Part shown: positions 10,501-17,273 of the stretch, piece after piece
How positions within the stretch are numbered: the first letter of the stretch is position 1
How the letters are laid out: the number at the start of each line of letters is the position of its first letter
Assembly: GCF_900091845.1 (NCBI RefSeq)
Contig: NZ_FMCI01000328.1
Coordinates: forward strand, 1 to 51,452
Source: Streptomyces sp. SolWspMP-5a-2
Lineage (GTDB): Bacteria > Actinomycetota > Actinomycetes > Streptomycetales > Streptomycetaceae
Reading direction: 5' to 3'
Length of the DNA stretch: 51,452 bases
Notes under the pieces: model-generated
Database searches by the model: none
What the model was told of the DNA's origin: nothing
What the model saw: only the letters and a program-made list of their open reading frames with translations
Program-made: the position numbers and the translations under genes

Positions 10501-11996
10501 CACGTTTCGTGCCGGACCCGTTCGGCCCGCCGGGCGAACGGATGTATCGCACCGGAGACCTCGTGCGCCGCACCATGGACGGGCGCCTGGAGTATCTCGG
10601 CCGCGCGGACGGCCAGTTGAAGGTACGCGGATTCCGGGTGGAACCGGTCGAGATCGTCGCGGCCCTGGAGCGGCAGCCAGGCATATCCCGGGCGGCCGTC
10701 GCCCTCCGGCCCGTTGGCGCGAAGGACGCCCACGGCACCACGCAACTGGTCGCCTACGTGGTGGCCGAGGACGGCACGCAGACCGCGGACCGCGCGGCGC
10801 TGCGCGCGGCCCTGACGGCCGAACTTCCCGGGTACATGGTCCCCGCCGCGTTCGTCGGCCTCGAAGCGCTCCCCCTCAACCCGAGCGGCAAGCTCGACGG
10901 CGACGCGCTCCCGACGCCGGGCGAGGAACACCTGGCACGCGGGGCGGGCCGAGCCCCGGCCGGACCGCGCGAGGACCTGCTGTGCGCCCTGTTCGCCGAG
11001 GCCCTGGGCATCGAACAGTGCTGGGCCGACGACGACTTCTTCACCCTGGGCGGCCATTCCCTGCTCGCCGCACGTCTGCTCGCCCGTGTCCGGGAGGCCA
11101 CCGGAACCGAACTCGGCATCAGGGAACTCTTCGAGGAACCGACCCCGGCCGGCCTCGCGAGCGCCCTCGCGGCCCGCGAGACGGGATCAGGCACCGGTCG
11201 GGCGGGCGCCGACCTGGCCTGTCTGCTGCCGCTGCGGGTCAACGGCAGCCTCCCTCCCCTGTTCTGCGTACATCCCGCAGGCGGGCTGGCGTGGTCCTAC
11301 GCGGGTCTGCTCCAGCACGTCGCCGGGCGGCCGGTCTACGGGCTCCAGACACCCAACCTGGACGGCTCCCACCCCTTCCCGGACAGCATCGAGGCGATGG
11401 CGGTCCACTACACGGCGCAGTTGCGCACAGTGCAGCCGCACGGCCCCTACCGGCTGCTCGGCTGGTCCTTCGGCGGCAACCTCGTCCAGGAGATCGCGGT
11501 CCAGCTCCAGGAAGCCGGCGAGGAGGTCGCGCTGCTGGCCGTCATGGACGCCTTCCCCGTGCCACCCGCCGACGGGTTGGAGGACGCGGGCCGCGAGGTC
11601 GTCTTCCGTGCCCTGCTGACCGCCCTGGGAGTCGACCTGTCCGCCTGGGACACCACCGCACCACTGGACGCGACAGCCGTTCGGGACGCGCTTCATGACA
11701 CCGGCAGCCCCCTCGGCGCGCTGCCTCCGGAGGCCATCGAGACCATGGTCGGCAACTTCGCCGCCCAGGCCCGGCTCATGCGCACGTACGCCCCGAGGAC
11801 GTTCCACGGGGACGTGCTCTTCTTTCGCGCGATGGAGGAGGACCCCACCAACGGCCTCACCCCGGAGCTCTGGGCCCCGCATGTCGACGGCGCTCTCGTG
11901 GTGCACGACGTGCCGTGCGGGCACGCCCAGATGCTCCGCCCCGACGCGCGCGCCCTCATCGGTCCCGTCCTCGACGCGGCGCTCCGCGCCACCTGA
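1542..11996 (+). CDS. Three-module nonribosomal peptide synthetase (C-A-T)x3-TE
   Basis: 3484 residues forming a cytosolic peptide assembly line. Domain order: C1 (8-430, HHLVLDG at 141), A1 (470-985; TSGSTGRPKG near 617, FDASWD 668, NFYGPTE 767, NGKLD Lys968), T1 (Ser1022 in GGHS), C2 (1083-1540, HHIVTDG 1214), A2 (1555-2060; FDASWD 1755, NLYGPTE 1848), T2 (Ser2097), C3 (2152-2600, HHIAADG 2283), A3 (2615-3130; FDASWD 2821, NLYGPTE 2916), T3 (Ser3173), TE (3228-3480; Ser3309 in GWSFGG, Asp3336, His3461). There are no epimerase, methyltransferase or ketosynthase domains. C1 resembles the EntF condensation domain rather than C2 and C3. Pocket residues read by hand are D-A-(W/D)-E-A-G-F-V-D-K in A1 and D-A-(W/D)-E-A-G-L-V-D-K in A2 and A3, so one amino acid is probably used three times; its identity is unknown. 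The MbtH protein and exporter follow directly. The start ATG overlaps a weak GGTGG site. Confidence 0.95.
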   Translation: MTEQATVRLPLTAAQESLWFAHHLRPLSTDFTIAEYVDIEGQLDIALLRRSVTRVSQDCDALRTTITDAASDGTAVQYVAQGPALDVALVDLSANVNGEADAHRAMLHGLRTPIDVTRGPVTDLTLYRLSPARHLLSLRTHHLVLDGYGAAVALGRIAEAYSLLAAGEDLAADPLPLGPLVAEAQAYARSTEYAEDRDYWRGLLNGAPPAERLTDRSGLPGAEVLRQSAVLDGERWQRLRDGARRGRVAWPTLFVAGTAAYTHRMRGAQDLLLGMPVTGRRSRIARRTPGMMSQIVPLRLRMNPADSVQDLLRQVTTAMRGALRHQRFPAEEMRRERGLVRGDALVGPSVNVLAFDESLRFGPASGALHNLSLGPVEDLTLAVHPAAGGAGARVDVLADSARYDEASAAGHLERIVRLTEALVTDLDRPLSTLELTGPEERDRLLAMGRSTHASPAREAASVPAAVADEPTLPQVLARLARETPDAPAVEDGTRTLTFAELDRAVDVAASALRADGAGPGTTVAVALPRSVDTVVAPLAVLRSGAVYLPVDVSYPDERIAYLLSDAHPVILVCAPDGRAARMAPDGTAVRGMPRSHDTAGGAAPAAPRPEDPAYLIYTSGSTGRPKGVLVEHRSICNLLAHHREESHASAELAAGRRLRVALTAATSFDASWDPLLWMLGGHHLHIVDDVTRRDPQELVGFLHSARIDVIETTPSFLQQLLAAGLTAGDPASDALSPHRPLVVALGGEPVNSELWQRLRAERGLLAYNFYGPTETTVDAVTALVRGAEPVIGRPVRGARSYVLDAALRLLPCGVTGELYLAGEGVARGYAGQPGLTADRFLADPFGEPGARMYRTGDLVRWHENGSLEFAGRSDTQIKVRGQRVETEEIESALTALPGVVQAAVVLRGDGLAEETLAAYLVPAVDEAGAEVRHDLRPVRDALAAALPAYMVPSAYAVTDRLPLTPNGKLDTDALPRAVAVAAGSRTPARTATEREVVASMADLLGLAEVGRDDDFFALGGHSLLATALLTAVAERTGVRLPVRALFEAPTVAGLAASLDAQRDAPPHGIADDGPHGSAQRPARLPLSAAQHRIWLLERMGEGGDRYHIPVALRLTGDLDVPALKAAFSDLLARHESLRTVYPEDAEGPHQVVLPADDCAVELHVAPVTPDGRPGDLPSPDFDLARRPPVHATLAPVAEPAGDAADSYLLVLTLHHIVTDGWSMGPLVRDLCTAYRARTDGHAPRWQPLPAQYPDYALGQQARLGDREDPDSLSARQLARSLTALEGLPPELPLPHDRPRPERATFRGGRVPVDLDAAEHRALVSLAREAGVTPFMVLHGVLAALLHRLGGGDDIVVGTPVAGRDDERFHDVVGFFVNTLVLRVDTGGDPSFRELLDRVRTTDLNAYSRQDLPFEQLVEALAPQRSLSRHPLFQVMLALNNTVAPRLDLPGVDTQLLPPEQKTAKFDLTWDFTELHGDDGSPAGLTGEVEYSAELFDESTARRFAGHFLRLLRSALDAPQERLGALEMLTRDQRLAALDLGTPDDSAEPAHELVHSVCDVLETQAAVTPACTAVTDGHSAVSFGELTAELHAVARRLTAAGVRPGDRVAVALPRSTRQIAAVFGVLRAAAVYVPLDPSHPAERNARILDSAQPALLLTERAVAPSLPATGTPVLWLEDTPATGLPAGALPPEGPRGDDPAYVLYTSGSTGRPKGVVVEHRALANLLRHHGRRLIEPAERANNGRPLRVALTAAATFDASWDPMLWMAAGHELHLVDDLVRRDPEALVRFLHERRIDVIETTPSFLEQLRLCGLFAPGRPWPRVVALGGEPVRDKLWAELAELRGVSVWNLYGPTEATVDSVVAHVTPGGGATIGHAVTGMRARVLDSRLGPTPPGVTGELYLAGAGVARGYEGATGLTADRFLADPYGPAGSRMYRTGDLVRRRPDHSLVFVGRTDSQVKVRGFRVETGEVEAALTSHPAVRQAVVSVRETADGGALTAWAVPETGTEPTPAHLRSFLGDRLPAYMTPSRLTLVPDIPLTVHGKTDFAALPDPGHEEQEQGERPRTPQEEILCALFAECLGTGPVSRDADFFALGGHSLLATRVVNRVRNAFGAEISVRALFEDPTPAGLARRLTGTSHRRPSLAARPDRPADLPLSFAQHRLWFLNRMRSDDASYNLPMAVSLRGRLDADALRGALGDVVARHESLRTVFREESGRTGSPVQRVLSPGESRPILTVTHTTPEQVPHLLVEAAREGFDLGRDLPLRAELLRTGADEHVLLLTVHHIAADGWSMGPLAQDLAAAYAARSFGRPPEWSPLPVQYADYAMWQRDLLGSPDDPDSLHARQLAHWRAVLAGAPAELALPADRPRPDLASGRGGNVTLPLTEEDGRRLAELARGEGASTFMALHAVLAALLDRHGAGEDIVVGTPVAGRTDEALAGLVGFFVNTLTLRVRTDGDPDFRTLLARARETDLAAYAHQDLPFESLVEHLSPPRSLSRHPLFQVMLSLNNAGRPALDLPGLHAEVRGVDTAAAKFDLSFNFSEQSADGGLTGELEFARDLFDTPTAQGLAESFVTLLRLVLADPDAALSGRDPLDPARQADPHDGGPAQRVLSRHPTVVAGFEAAAAAARSGDIAVRCGAHALSFAELSRDSARLARLLRAHGVGPERTVAVVLPRSADSLTALLAVLTAGGTYAPLDDSLPPARMEAVLTDARPTLVLATAATAGTIPDGTWRTVLLDSAGIRAELAGFPGEPSPDMSPGPRDAAYVLHTSGSTGRPKGVVVEHRSLAQLWEHHRHALFEPARAATGRRRLRVALTASLSFDASWDPVLWMLDGHELVVVDNDTRRDPAALVRAVREERIDVLETTPSHVAALLDAGLCDEDASVHRPAVLALGGEAVPPALWRRLRDVPGLTAWNLYGPTEATVDTLYAPLDDTERPVLGGPVAGTRCYVLDRFLRPAAPNAIGELYLAGTSLARGYLGRPAETAARFVPDPFGPPGERMYRTGDLVRRTMDGRLEYLGRADGQLKVRGFRVEPVEIVAALERQPGISRAAVALRPVGAKDAHGTTQLVAYVVAEDGTQTADRAALRAALTAELPGYMVPAAFVGLEALPLNPSGKLDGDALPTPGEEHLARGAGRAPAGPREDLLCALFAEALGIEQCWADDDFFTLGGHSLLAARLLARVREATGTELGIRELFEEPTPAGLASALAARETGSGTGRAGADLACLLPLRVNGSLPPLFCVHPAGGLAWSYAGLLQHVAGRPVYGLQTPNLDGSHPFPDSIEAMAVHYTAQLRTVQPHGPYRLLGWSFGGNLVQEIAVQLQEAGEEVALLAVMDAFPVPPADGLEDAGREVVFRALLTALGVDLSAWDTTAPLDATAVRDALHDTGSPLGALPPEAIETMVGNFAAQARLMRTYAPRTFHGDVLFFRAMEEDPTNGLTPELWAPHVDGALVVHDVPCGHAQMLRPDARALIGPVLDAALRAT

Positions 11997-12100
11997 AACC
12001 AGCCACCAAGGGGCGACCGGCCCGGGTCGAGCCGTCCAGGCGGCGCGCGCGGCGTTCGGTCGCCCCTCCCCCCACCGCCAAGACAGGAGACATCCGCACC

Positions 12101-12304
12101 ATGACCAACCCGTTCGACAACCCCGCCGTCCAGCACCGCGTCCTGGTCAACGACGAGGGCCAGCACTCCCTGTGGCCCGAGTTCGCCGACATCCCCGACG
12201 GCTGGCGACCCGTCCACGGACCCGCGACCCGCGAGGCGTGCATCGCCTACGTCGACGCGCACTGGACGGACCTCACTCCCCGCAGCGCCCTGGCCGCGCG
12301 ATGA
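12101..12304 (+). CDS. MbtH-family protein
   Basis: 67 residues with the family signature: a SLWPEF block near residue 27, an IPDGW block near 35 and a C-terminal AYVDAHW-TDLTP segment carrying the conserved tryptophans. MbtH proteins bind adenylation domains and are needed for their folding or activity, so this is the likely activator of the three A domains of the preceding synthetase. An AGGAGA ribosome site lies about 10 nt before the ATG. The gene begins 104 nt after the NRPS stop, and its stop overlaps the ATG of the ABC ATPase (ATGA), indicating one transcript and translational coupling. Confidence 0.95.
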   Translation: MTNPFDNPAVQHRVLVNDEGQHSLWPEFADIPDGWRPVHGPATREACIAYVDAHWTDLTPRSALAAR

Positions 12305-13473
12305 ACACGTCCGGAGTGAACCCGGCCGGACCTCTCCGGCAGCCACTGCCCCCGCAGGGGGACGCCGGCCGGGGGCCGGTGTCCTGCGGTGAACAGGACA
12401 TGATCGTCGCCGAGGGCCTCACCCGCAGTTTCGGCGACCGTCAGGCGCTCGCGGGCATAGACCTGCGGGCCCCGGCGGGCACCGTGCTCAGCCTGCTCGG
12501 CCCCAACGGCGCGGGAAAGACCACCACGGTACGTATCCTGACCACGCTGCTGCGCCCGGACGGAGGCCGCGCCACCGTCGCGGGGCACGACGTCGGCGAC
12601 GCCCCCGAAGCCGTACGTGAACGCATCGGGCTGTCCGGCCAGTACGCCGCCGTCGATGAACGCCTGACCGCGCGCGAGAACCTCTACCTCATCGCCCGTC
12701 TGTACGGCATGAGCCGCAGGACCGCCCGCCGCCGTACCGGTGACCTGCTCGACCGGTTCGCGCTCACCGAGGCCGCGGACCGGCCCAGTGGGAATTTCTC
12801 CGGTGGCATGCGCCGCCGACTGGACCTCGCGGGTGCCCTGACCGCACGGCCCGCCGTCGTCTTCCTGGACGAGCCCACCACCGGTCTCGACCCGCGCGGC
12901 CGGGCCGACACCTGGCAGGCCGTGGAGGACCTGGTGGCGGACGGCACCACCGTCCTGCTCACGACGCAGTACCTGGAGGAGGCCGACCGGCTGGCGGACT
13001 CCATCGTCGTCGTCGACCACGGCCGCGTCATAGCCCGGGGCACGGCGAACGAGCTGAAGGACGCTGTCGGAGGCGAGCGGATCACCCTCCGCCCGGCGGA
13101 ACCCCGGGCCGTGGGCGCCATCGCTGAGGTGCTGGCCTCGTTGGGCCCCTACCGACCGGAGACGGACCGGCGGACCGGCAAGGTCTCGGTGGCCACCGAC
13201 CACGGCGCTGCGGCGCTGCAACGCGCGCTCGCCGCGTTGCAGGCGGCCCACCTCGACGTGCGGGACGTATCGCTCGCGCCCCCCACCCTCGACGACGTCT
13301 TCCTGGCCCTGACCGGCAGACCGCGGTCCGCCGACGACCCACCCGCGCAGGAACCCGGTCCGCCGGTACAGGACCACGCGGACGGTCCTGAGCGCGAGCC
13401 CGGTGAGCACCACGGAGCCGGCACCCGACAGCACGCCGCACACCGGAGGGGAGCCCCCGCATGGCGACCGTGA
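12301..13473 (+). CDS. DrrA-type ABC exporter ATPase
   Basis: 390 residues from ATG 12301, which overlaps the mbtH stop; a later ATG at 12400 is an alternative and would remove a Pro/Gly-rich leader unusual for the family. Motifs: Walker A GPNGAGKTT, signature SGGMRRRLDLAG, Walker B VVFLDEPTTGLD, and an H-loop region TTQYLEEADRL. The C-terminal third matches the regulatory extension of DrrA-like antibiotic exporters. It energises export through the membrane partner encoded next, with which it overlaps by 13 nt. Position in the operon implies that it exports the NRPS product and gives self-protection. Confidence 0.92.
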   Translation: MNTSGVNPAGPLRQPLPPQGDAGRGPVSCGEQDMIVAEGLTRSFGDRQALAGIDLRAPAGTVLSLLGPNGAGKTTTVRILTTLLRPDGGRATVAGHDVGDAPEAVRERIGLSGQYAAVDERLTARENLYLIARLYGMSRRTARRRTGDLLDRFALTEAADRPSGNFSGGMRRRLDLAGALTARPAVVFLDEPTTGLDPRGRADTWQAVEDLVADGTTVLLTTQYLEEADRLADSIVVVDHGRVIARGTANELKDAVGGERITLRPAEPRAVGAIAEVLASLGPYRPETDRRTGKVSVATDHGAAALQRALAALQAAHLDVRDVSLAPPTLDDVFLALTGRPRSADDPPAQEPGPPVQDHADGPEREPGEHHGAGTRQHAAHRRGAPAWRP

Positions 13474-14291
13474 ACCTGACCGCTCACAAGCCGACCGGAC
13501 CGGTCGGCACCATCCGCGACGGACTGCTGATCGCCGAGCGCAACCTCCTCAACCTGCGCCGCACCCCCGGAGCCGTCGTCGCCGCGCTCGTCCAGCCCCT
13601 GATGTTCGTCCTGCTGCTCGCCTACGTCTTCGGCGGCAGCCTCGGAGGCGCGGAGTACCGCTCGTTCCTGATGGGCGGAATCTTCGCGCAGGCCGTCACC
13701 TTCAACGCCTCGTTCACGGCCATCGGCCTCGCGGCGGACATGGACAAGGGAATGGTCGACCGCTTCCGCGCACTGCCTATGCCACGTGGCTCGGTGATCC
13801 TGGGCCGCACCCTGTCCGACCTCACGATGAGCGCCGTCACGCTCACCGTCACCTCGCTGTGCGGCCTCCTGATCGGCTGGCGGTTGGAAGGCTCGGCCCT
13901 GGACGCCGTCGTCGCCTACGGCCTCGTCCTCCTCTTCGCGTTCGCCATGTCGTGGATCGGGGCGACGATCGGACTCATGGCACGGAGCGTCGAGGTCGCC
14001 CAGAGCGCGGGGCTCATCTGGCTCTTCCCCGTCACCTTCGTCTCGGGCGCCTTCGTCTCTGTCACGACGATGCCCGAGCCGCTGCGCACGATCGCCGAAT
14101 GGAACCCGGTCTCCGCGACCGCGACCGCCGCCCGCTCCCTGTTCGGCAACCAGGCCCCGCCGGCGGTCGTCCCGCCGGACTCCTGGCCGGTCCAGCACGC
14201 GACCGCCTACGCGCTTCTGTGCGCATGCGCGATCATCGCCCTGTTCATGCCGCTCGCCGTCGCCCGCTATCGACGCATCGCCCGGGGCTGA
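13461..14291 (+). CDS. DrrB-type ABC-2 exporter permease
   Basis: 276 residues with about six transmembrane segments, first near residues 38-58 and last near 250-270, and the ABC-2 pattern of DrrB-like permeases (SFLMGGIFAQAVTFN, and an ASFTAIGLAADMDKGMVDRF coupling region). It pairs with the preceding ATPase to form the exporter. This is the last gene of the NRPS operon; no terminator hairpin is obvious after it. The substrate is inferred from context to be the peptide made by the adjacent synthetase. Confidence 0.92.
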   Translation: MATVNLTAHKPTGPVGTIRDGLLIAERNLLNLRRTPGAVVAALVQPLMFVLLLAYVFGGSLGGAEYRSFLMGGIFAQAVTFNASFTAIGLAADMDKGMVDRFRALPMPRGSVILGRTLSDLTMSAVTLTVTSLCGLLIGWRLEGSALDAVVAYGLVLLFAFAMSWIGATIGLMARSVEVAQSAGLIWLFPVTFVSGAFVSVTTMPEPLRTIAEWNPVSATATAARSLFGNQAPPAVVPPDSWPVQHATAYALLCACAIIALFMPLAVARYRRIARG

Positions 14292-14526
14292 ACAGAACCA
14301 TCAGATGTGAAGTGATGCTGCGTCAGGAAATGTGGTGCCGAGCCCGTACCGCAGACATGGTCATCCGTGCGGGACGTACCCGGAACCCGTGTCGCGTTGG
14401 CTCCCGCAACCCTCACCCAGGAGCGAGCGAAGCGCCTGCGACTGGACGGGCGAGCTGTCGATGTCCCTGGTCGGCGTCCAGGCGCGACAAGAGCACTGGG
14501 GAAGAGGAGCGAGGCCACCCACAGCG

Positions 14527-15604
14527 GTGGACCGCACCGCGTACGACTTCTGGGGCCGGCCGGGTACAGGAGTGGGCATGTTCCTCGGGGCGCTTGGTGG
14601 AACGGGGCTGTTGGATCAGTTGCAGTCCTACGTGGAGCCGGGCGAGGACGAGTGCTGGACCGATCGCGAGGCACGGGAAGCCGCCGAACTCCTCTGCACT
14701 CAACAGGATGCCGACCCCGATGATGACGAGGAAGGGGTGGAAGGTGACATATCGCGGCGGAAGGTACGTGAGGACGCAGAGGCGCTGCGGGGCCTGATCT
14801 TCGCTCACTGGCGTGGCGCGGGACGGAGCCTGCATCGGGCCCGGACCGTCGTTGCTCACTTTCCCTGGCTGGAGGAGTGGGCGCAGCCGTCACTGACGGT
14901 CAAGACGCGGTATCTGGAGAGGCTTCGCGCTCAGGCGGCGCGGTTCGTCGACCTGGAGGAGCTTGTCGTGGCTGCTGCCGCAACGGCTCTCTCCGCGCCC
15001 GAGCTTCCGCTCGGGGATCCGGCTTTCGCCGTGCTCGGCGGCAACAGCCGGGTGTCCAGGGCGCCGGCGGATCTGTGGCGCCGGTGGCGGAGCGCGGCCG
15101 GGCGGCCCTGGGAAGGTCCGGGGACGCGTGCATTCCTTTCGTACGAGATTGTGCGAGGCATGCGCAGCAATCTCGGAAGGGTTACGACGAGGCCCGAGCC
15201 GCGGCTGCGCGTCTGATCGCCTCCTGGGAGGAAGAGGCCCAGGCCGCAGCGGTGCTGGCAGACCGGGCACCGAGATGCCGACTGGCGGCGCAGATTCCGG
15301 AAGCAACCGAAGCCGCCCCACGCCATAGGGAGCGGGATTTCCTGGATGGACTGGATACGTGGACGCTCGGTGTGCTGCGCACATGGACTGTTCATGCCGA
15401 CTGGGGCAGAGGCGTCCTCACCTGCACGACTTCAAACGGCGACTCGACCGTGGGAGCGGAATCCCCGACACAGAGACCTCCATGGTGATCGCTCGCCTGG
15501 ACGAACTGGCGGCCTGGCAGCCGGTGGATGAAGCAGAGTGGTGCGACAGCGATTCCTGGATATGGCAGGACACCATCCGCGAGCTCAGGCGGAGAGTCGC
15601 GTGA
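14527..15604 (+). pseudogene. Hypothetical gene broken by two frameshifts
   Basis: Coding-like sequence runs through three frames in succession. From GTG 14527, with a GAGGAGCGAG site upstream, frame 1 stays plausible until about 15180 and then stops at 15216. Frame 3 takes over near 15170-15185 (reading SRKGYDEARAAAARLIASWEEE) until about 15418. Frame 2 then continues (HLHDFKRRLDRGSGIPDTE) to a stop at 15604 with a sensible C-terminus. Both shifts are equivalent to a one-base deletion. The rebuilt product is about 360 residues, soluble and rich in Arg/Glu/Trp. I do not recognise the family. Sequencing errors are the alternative, though two in one gene would be unusual. It lies between the NRPS operon and a tRNA scar, in a decayed-looking interval. 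Confidence 0.6.
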
Positions 15605-16111
15605 TCTCATGCCGTGACCGGCCCTGGCGAACCCGCTTCCTGACCCGGCAGCGGTCCTCGAGTGTGTGTCGCGGATGCTCCGTCGGCGATGACACAGGCG
15701 TCTCTTCCGACTGGGCCGAAGGCTCGGCGAGGTTGATTTGGGGGCCAGCTCCGGGACCGGTGGTAGGTGCACGGATCTGCCTCCCGGTGTCGGCTGTGAG
15801 GAAGATCACGGGAAGGGGGGATAAGTGTTCCAGGGTCGAATCCAGCGGGGAGTCTGTACAAACTGGTGCGTGAGACGGGCCCCGACTTCGCGCTGTTCGA
15901 TGGGCCCCTCGTCAAGTACCTCGGGGTCGGGCACAGCCGCGCCGAGTGCTCAGCCGGGGACCACCGCCTCGGAGCGGACGTCCAGGTCGGCGCTGTGGGG
16001 ACCAGTTGGGGACCACACGGTGTGCGCGATGGTGCACGAGGAACCCTGTCTTGCACCTCGTACGCCCTGATTGAGGGTGGTAAATCCAGAAAACAACCGT
16101 GGCCCCTACTC
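15605..16111. other. Decayed interval with gene debris
   Basis: No intact gene is visible. Around 15845-15935 one + strand frame reads SLYKLVRETGPDFALFDGPL and continues for about ten more residues, which looks like protein-coding sequence, but there is no start and the frame soon degenerates. This is best read as a remnant. GC skew by codon position is lost across the interval. Confidence 0.45.
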
Positions 16112-16154
16112 CTGGGGGTCAAGGGGTCGCAGGTTCACATCCTGTCGTCCCGAC
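16112..16154 (+). other. tRNA-Pro(GGG) 3'-half fragment, probable attachment-site scar
   Basis: The 43 nt match, from memory, the Streptomyces tRNA-Pro(GGG) from the anticodon loop (TGGGGGTCAAG) through the variable region and T arm (GCAGG-TTCACAT-CCTGT) to the 3' acceptor strand CGTCCCG and discriminator A. No 5' acceptor (CGGGACG), D arm or 5' anticodon strand lies upstream, so it cannot be a functional tRNA. The T loop has C where A58 is universal, which also argues against function. Integrative elements that insert into tRNA 3' ends leave exactly such a partial copy at the distal junction, with the intact tRNA at the other end. Given the + orientation, the element would lie to the left, containing the NRPS locus. 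Confidence 0.7.
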
Positions 16155-16171
16155 TGGAGACAGTCGTTGTT

Positions 16172-16209
16172 CGAGGGCCGGTATCGGAGACATCCGATAC
16201 CGGCCCTCG
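16172..16209. terminator. 17-bp hairpin downstream of the tRNA fragment
   Basis: Perfect inverted repeat with arms 16172-16188 and 16193-16209 and a GACA loop, 17 nt after the tRNA 3' end. It is probably the original terminator of the tRNA-Pro transcript, retained on the chromosomal side of the scar. It could also terminate the regulator gene that comes in from the right. Confidence 0.75.
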
Positions 16210-16353
16210 GTCGTTGCGGCAGCCCCGGTCGTCGACGCCGGTGTTGCGGATCGGGGCGGTGCCCGACCGGCCGTTCCCGCCGACCGACCGGCCGTTCCTT
16301 CTGGCCGCGGTCGCTCCGCGCGTCGTCCACGGGATGCGTCGGGGCCGTTCTGT

Positions 16354-17193
16354 CTACGGTCGGACCTGGGCGCCCAGTACCGAGAGAAGCTGCAGTTTCT
16401 CGTGGCTCTCGGTGCCGGGAACGGCTGTGTAGACGAGAAGCAGATGCGGCTGCGCGGGGTCGAGCAGGGACTGGCAGGAGAGTTCCATGGGGCCGACGAC
16501 GGGGTGGACGAAGTTCTTGGTCTCCTTGGGGCGGATGCCGACCTCGTGCCGGTTCCATGTCCGCAGGAACTCCTCGCTGCGGTCCGTGAGCAGGTCGACG
16601 TACGCGGCCGCGCGGGAGCCGGGACCCCGTTGGGCGGCGACCGAGCGCAGGCCGGAGACGAACATGCGGCCGAGGAAGTCGTGGTCGGCCGGAGCGTAGA
16701 GCCGCCGTACGGCGGGGTCGGTGAACCAGCGGTAGCCCAGGCTGCGGTCGGGCCCGGTGTACGCGGTGAGGTCGCCGGTGAGCGCGACGCCGAGCGGAGT
16801 CTGCCGCAGCGTCTCGCCCAGCTCGGTCACGATCTCCGCGGGGGTGTCGTGCAGCCGGTCGAGGATCCGCAGCAGGCCGGGGCTGATGTGTTCGCTGTCC
16901 GCCCCTCGCGCCGGCGGGGTGTGACCGGCGAGCCGGAAGAGGTGGTCCCGTTCGTCGAGGGAGAGGTGCAGGCCCTGCGCGATCGACGCGATCATCTGTG
17001 TCGAGGGCCGTGGTCCGCGCTCCCGCTCCAGCCTCGCGTAGTAGTCGGTCGACATGTGGCAGAGGGCGGCCACCTCCTCCCGCCGCAGCCCGCTGGTGCG
17101 GCGCCGCCGGCCGCGGTGCAGGCCGACGTCCTCGGGTTGCAGCGATTCCCGGCGACGGCGCAGGAACTCCGCCAGCCCAGCCCGATCGATCAC
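16354..17193 (-). CDS. XRE-family regulator with MmyB-like ligand domain
   Basis: 279 residues from GTG 17193, with a GGAGG site just upstream. Residues about 8-75 form a helix-turn-helix of the RRRRESLQPEDVGL...TSGLRREEVAAL type, followed by STDYYARLERERGPRPS, characteristic of MmyB-like regulators. Residues 110-270 form the MmyB-like ligand-binding domain, thought to bind a small, possibly fatty-acid-like ligand. Such regulators in streptomycetes commonly sit divergent to a short-chain dehydrogenase and control it, as here with the gene starting at 17468. Its ligand cannot be deduced from sequence. Confidence 0.92.
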   Translation of the reverse strand: MIDRAGLAEFLRRRRESLQPEDVGLHRGRRRRTSGLRREEVAALCHMSTDYYARLERERGPRPSTQMIASIAQGLHLSLDERDHLFRLAGHTPPARGADSEHISPGLLRILDRLHDTPAEIVTELGETLRQTPLGVALTGDLTAYTGPDRSLGYRWFTDPAVRRLYAPADHDFLGRMFVSGLRSVAAQRGPGSRAAAYVDLLTDRSEEFLRTWNRHEVGIRPKETKNFVHPVVGPMELSCQSLLDPAQPHLLLVYTAVPGTESHEKLQLLSVLGAQVRP

Positions 17194-17250
17194 CTCTCCA
17201 CCTCCCTGCGCGTCTTTCTACCGTTCCGCCGCTCCGGTATCCACTGATCG

Positions 17251-17273
17251 CCGATCCCCCCTTGGCGGATCGG
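17251..17273. promoter_or_regulatory. Candidate operator between regulator and dehydrogenase
   Basis: Inverted repeat CCGATCC-9 nt-GGATCGG in the 274-nt divergent gap, closer to the regulator start. A dyad of this size in this position is a plausible binding site for the MmyB-type regulator. This is inferred from placement only. Confidence 0.35.

Noticed and set aside
15607..16122. 171-codon minus-strand frame in the decayed interval
   Set aside because: Pro/Arg/Ser-rich, no ribosome site, and it runs across the tRNA fragment.
16112..16154. Functional tRNA gene
   Set aside because: No 5' acceptor strand or D arm upstream and position 58 is C, so it cannot fold as a tRNA.
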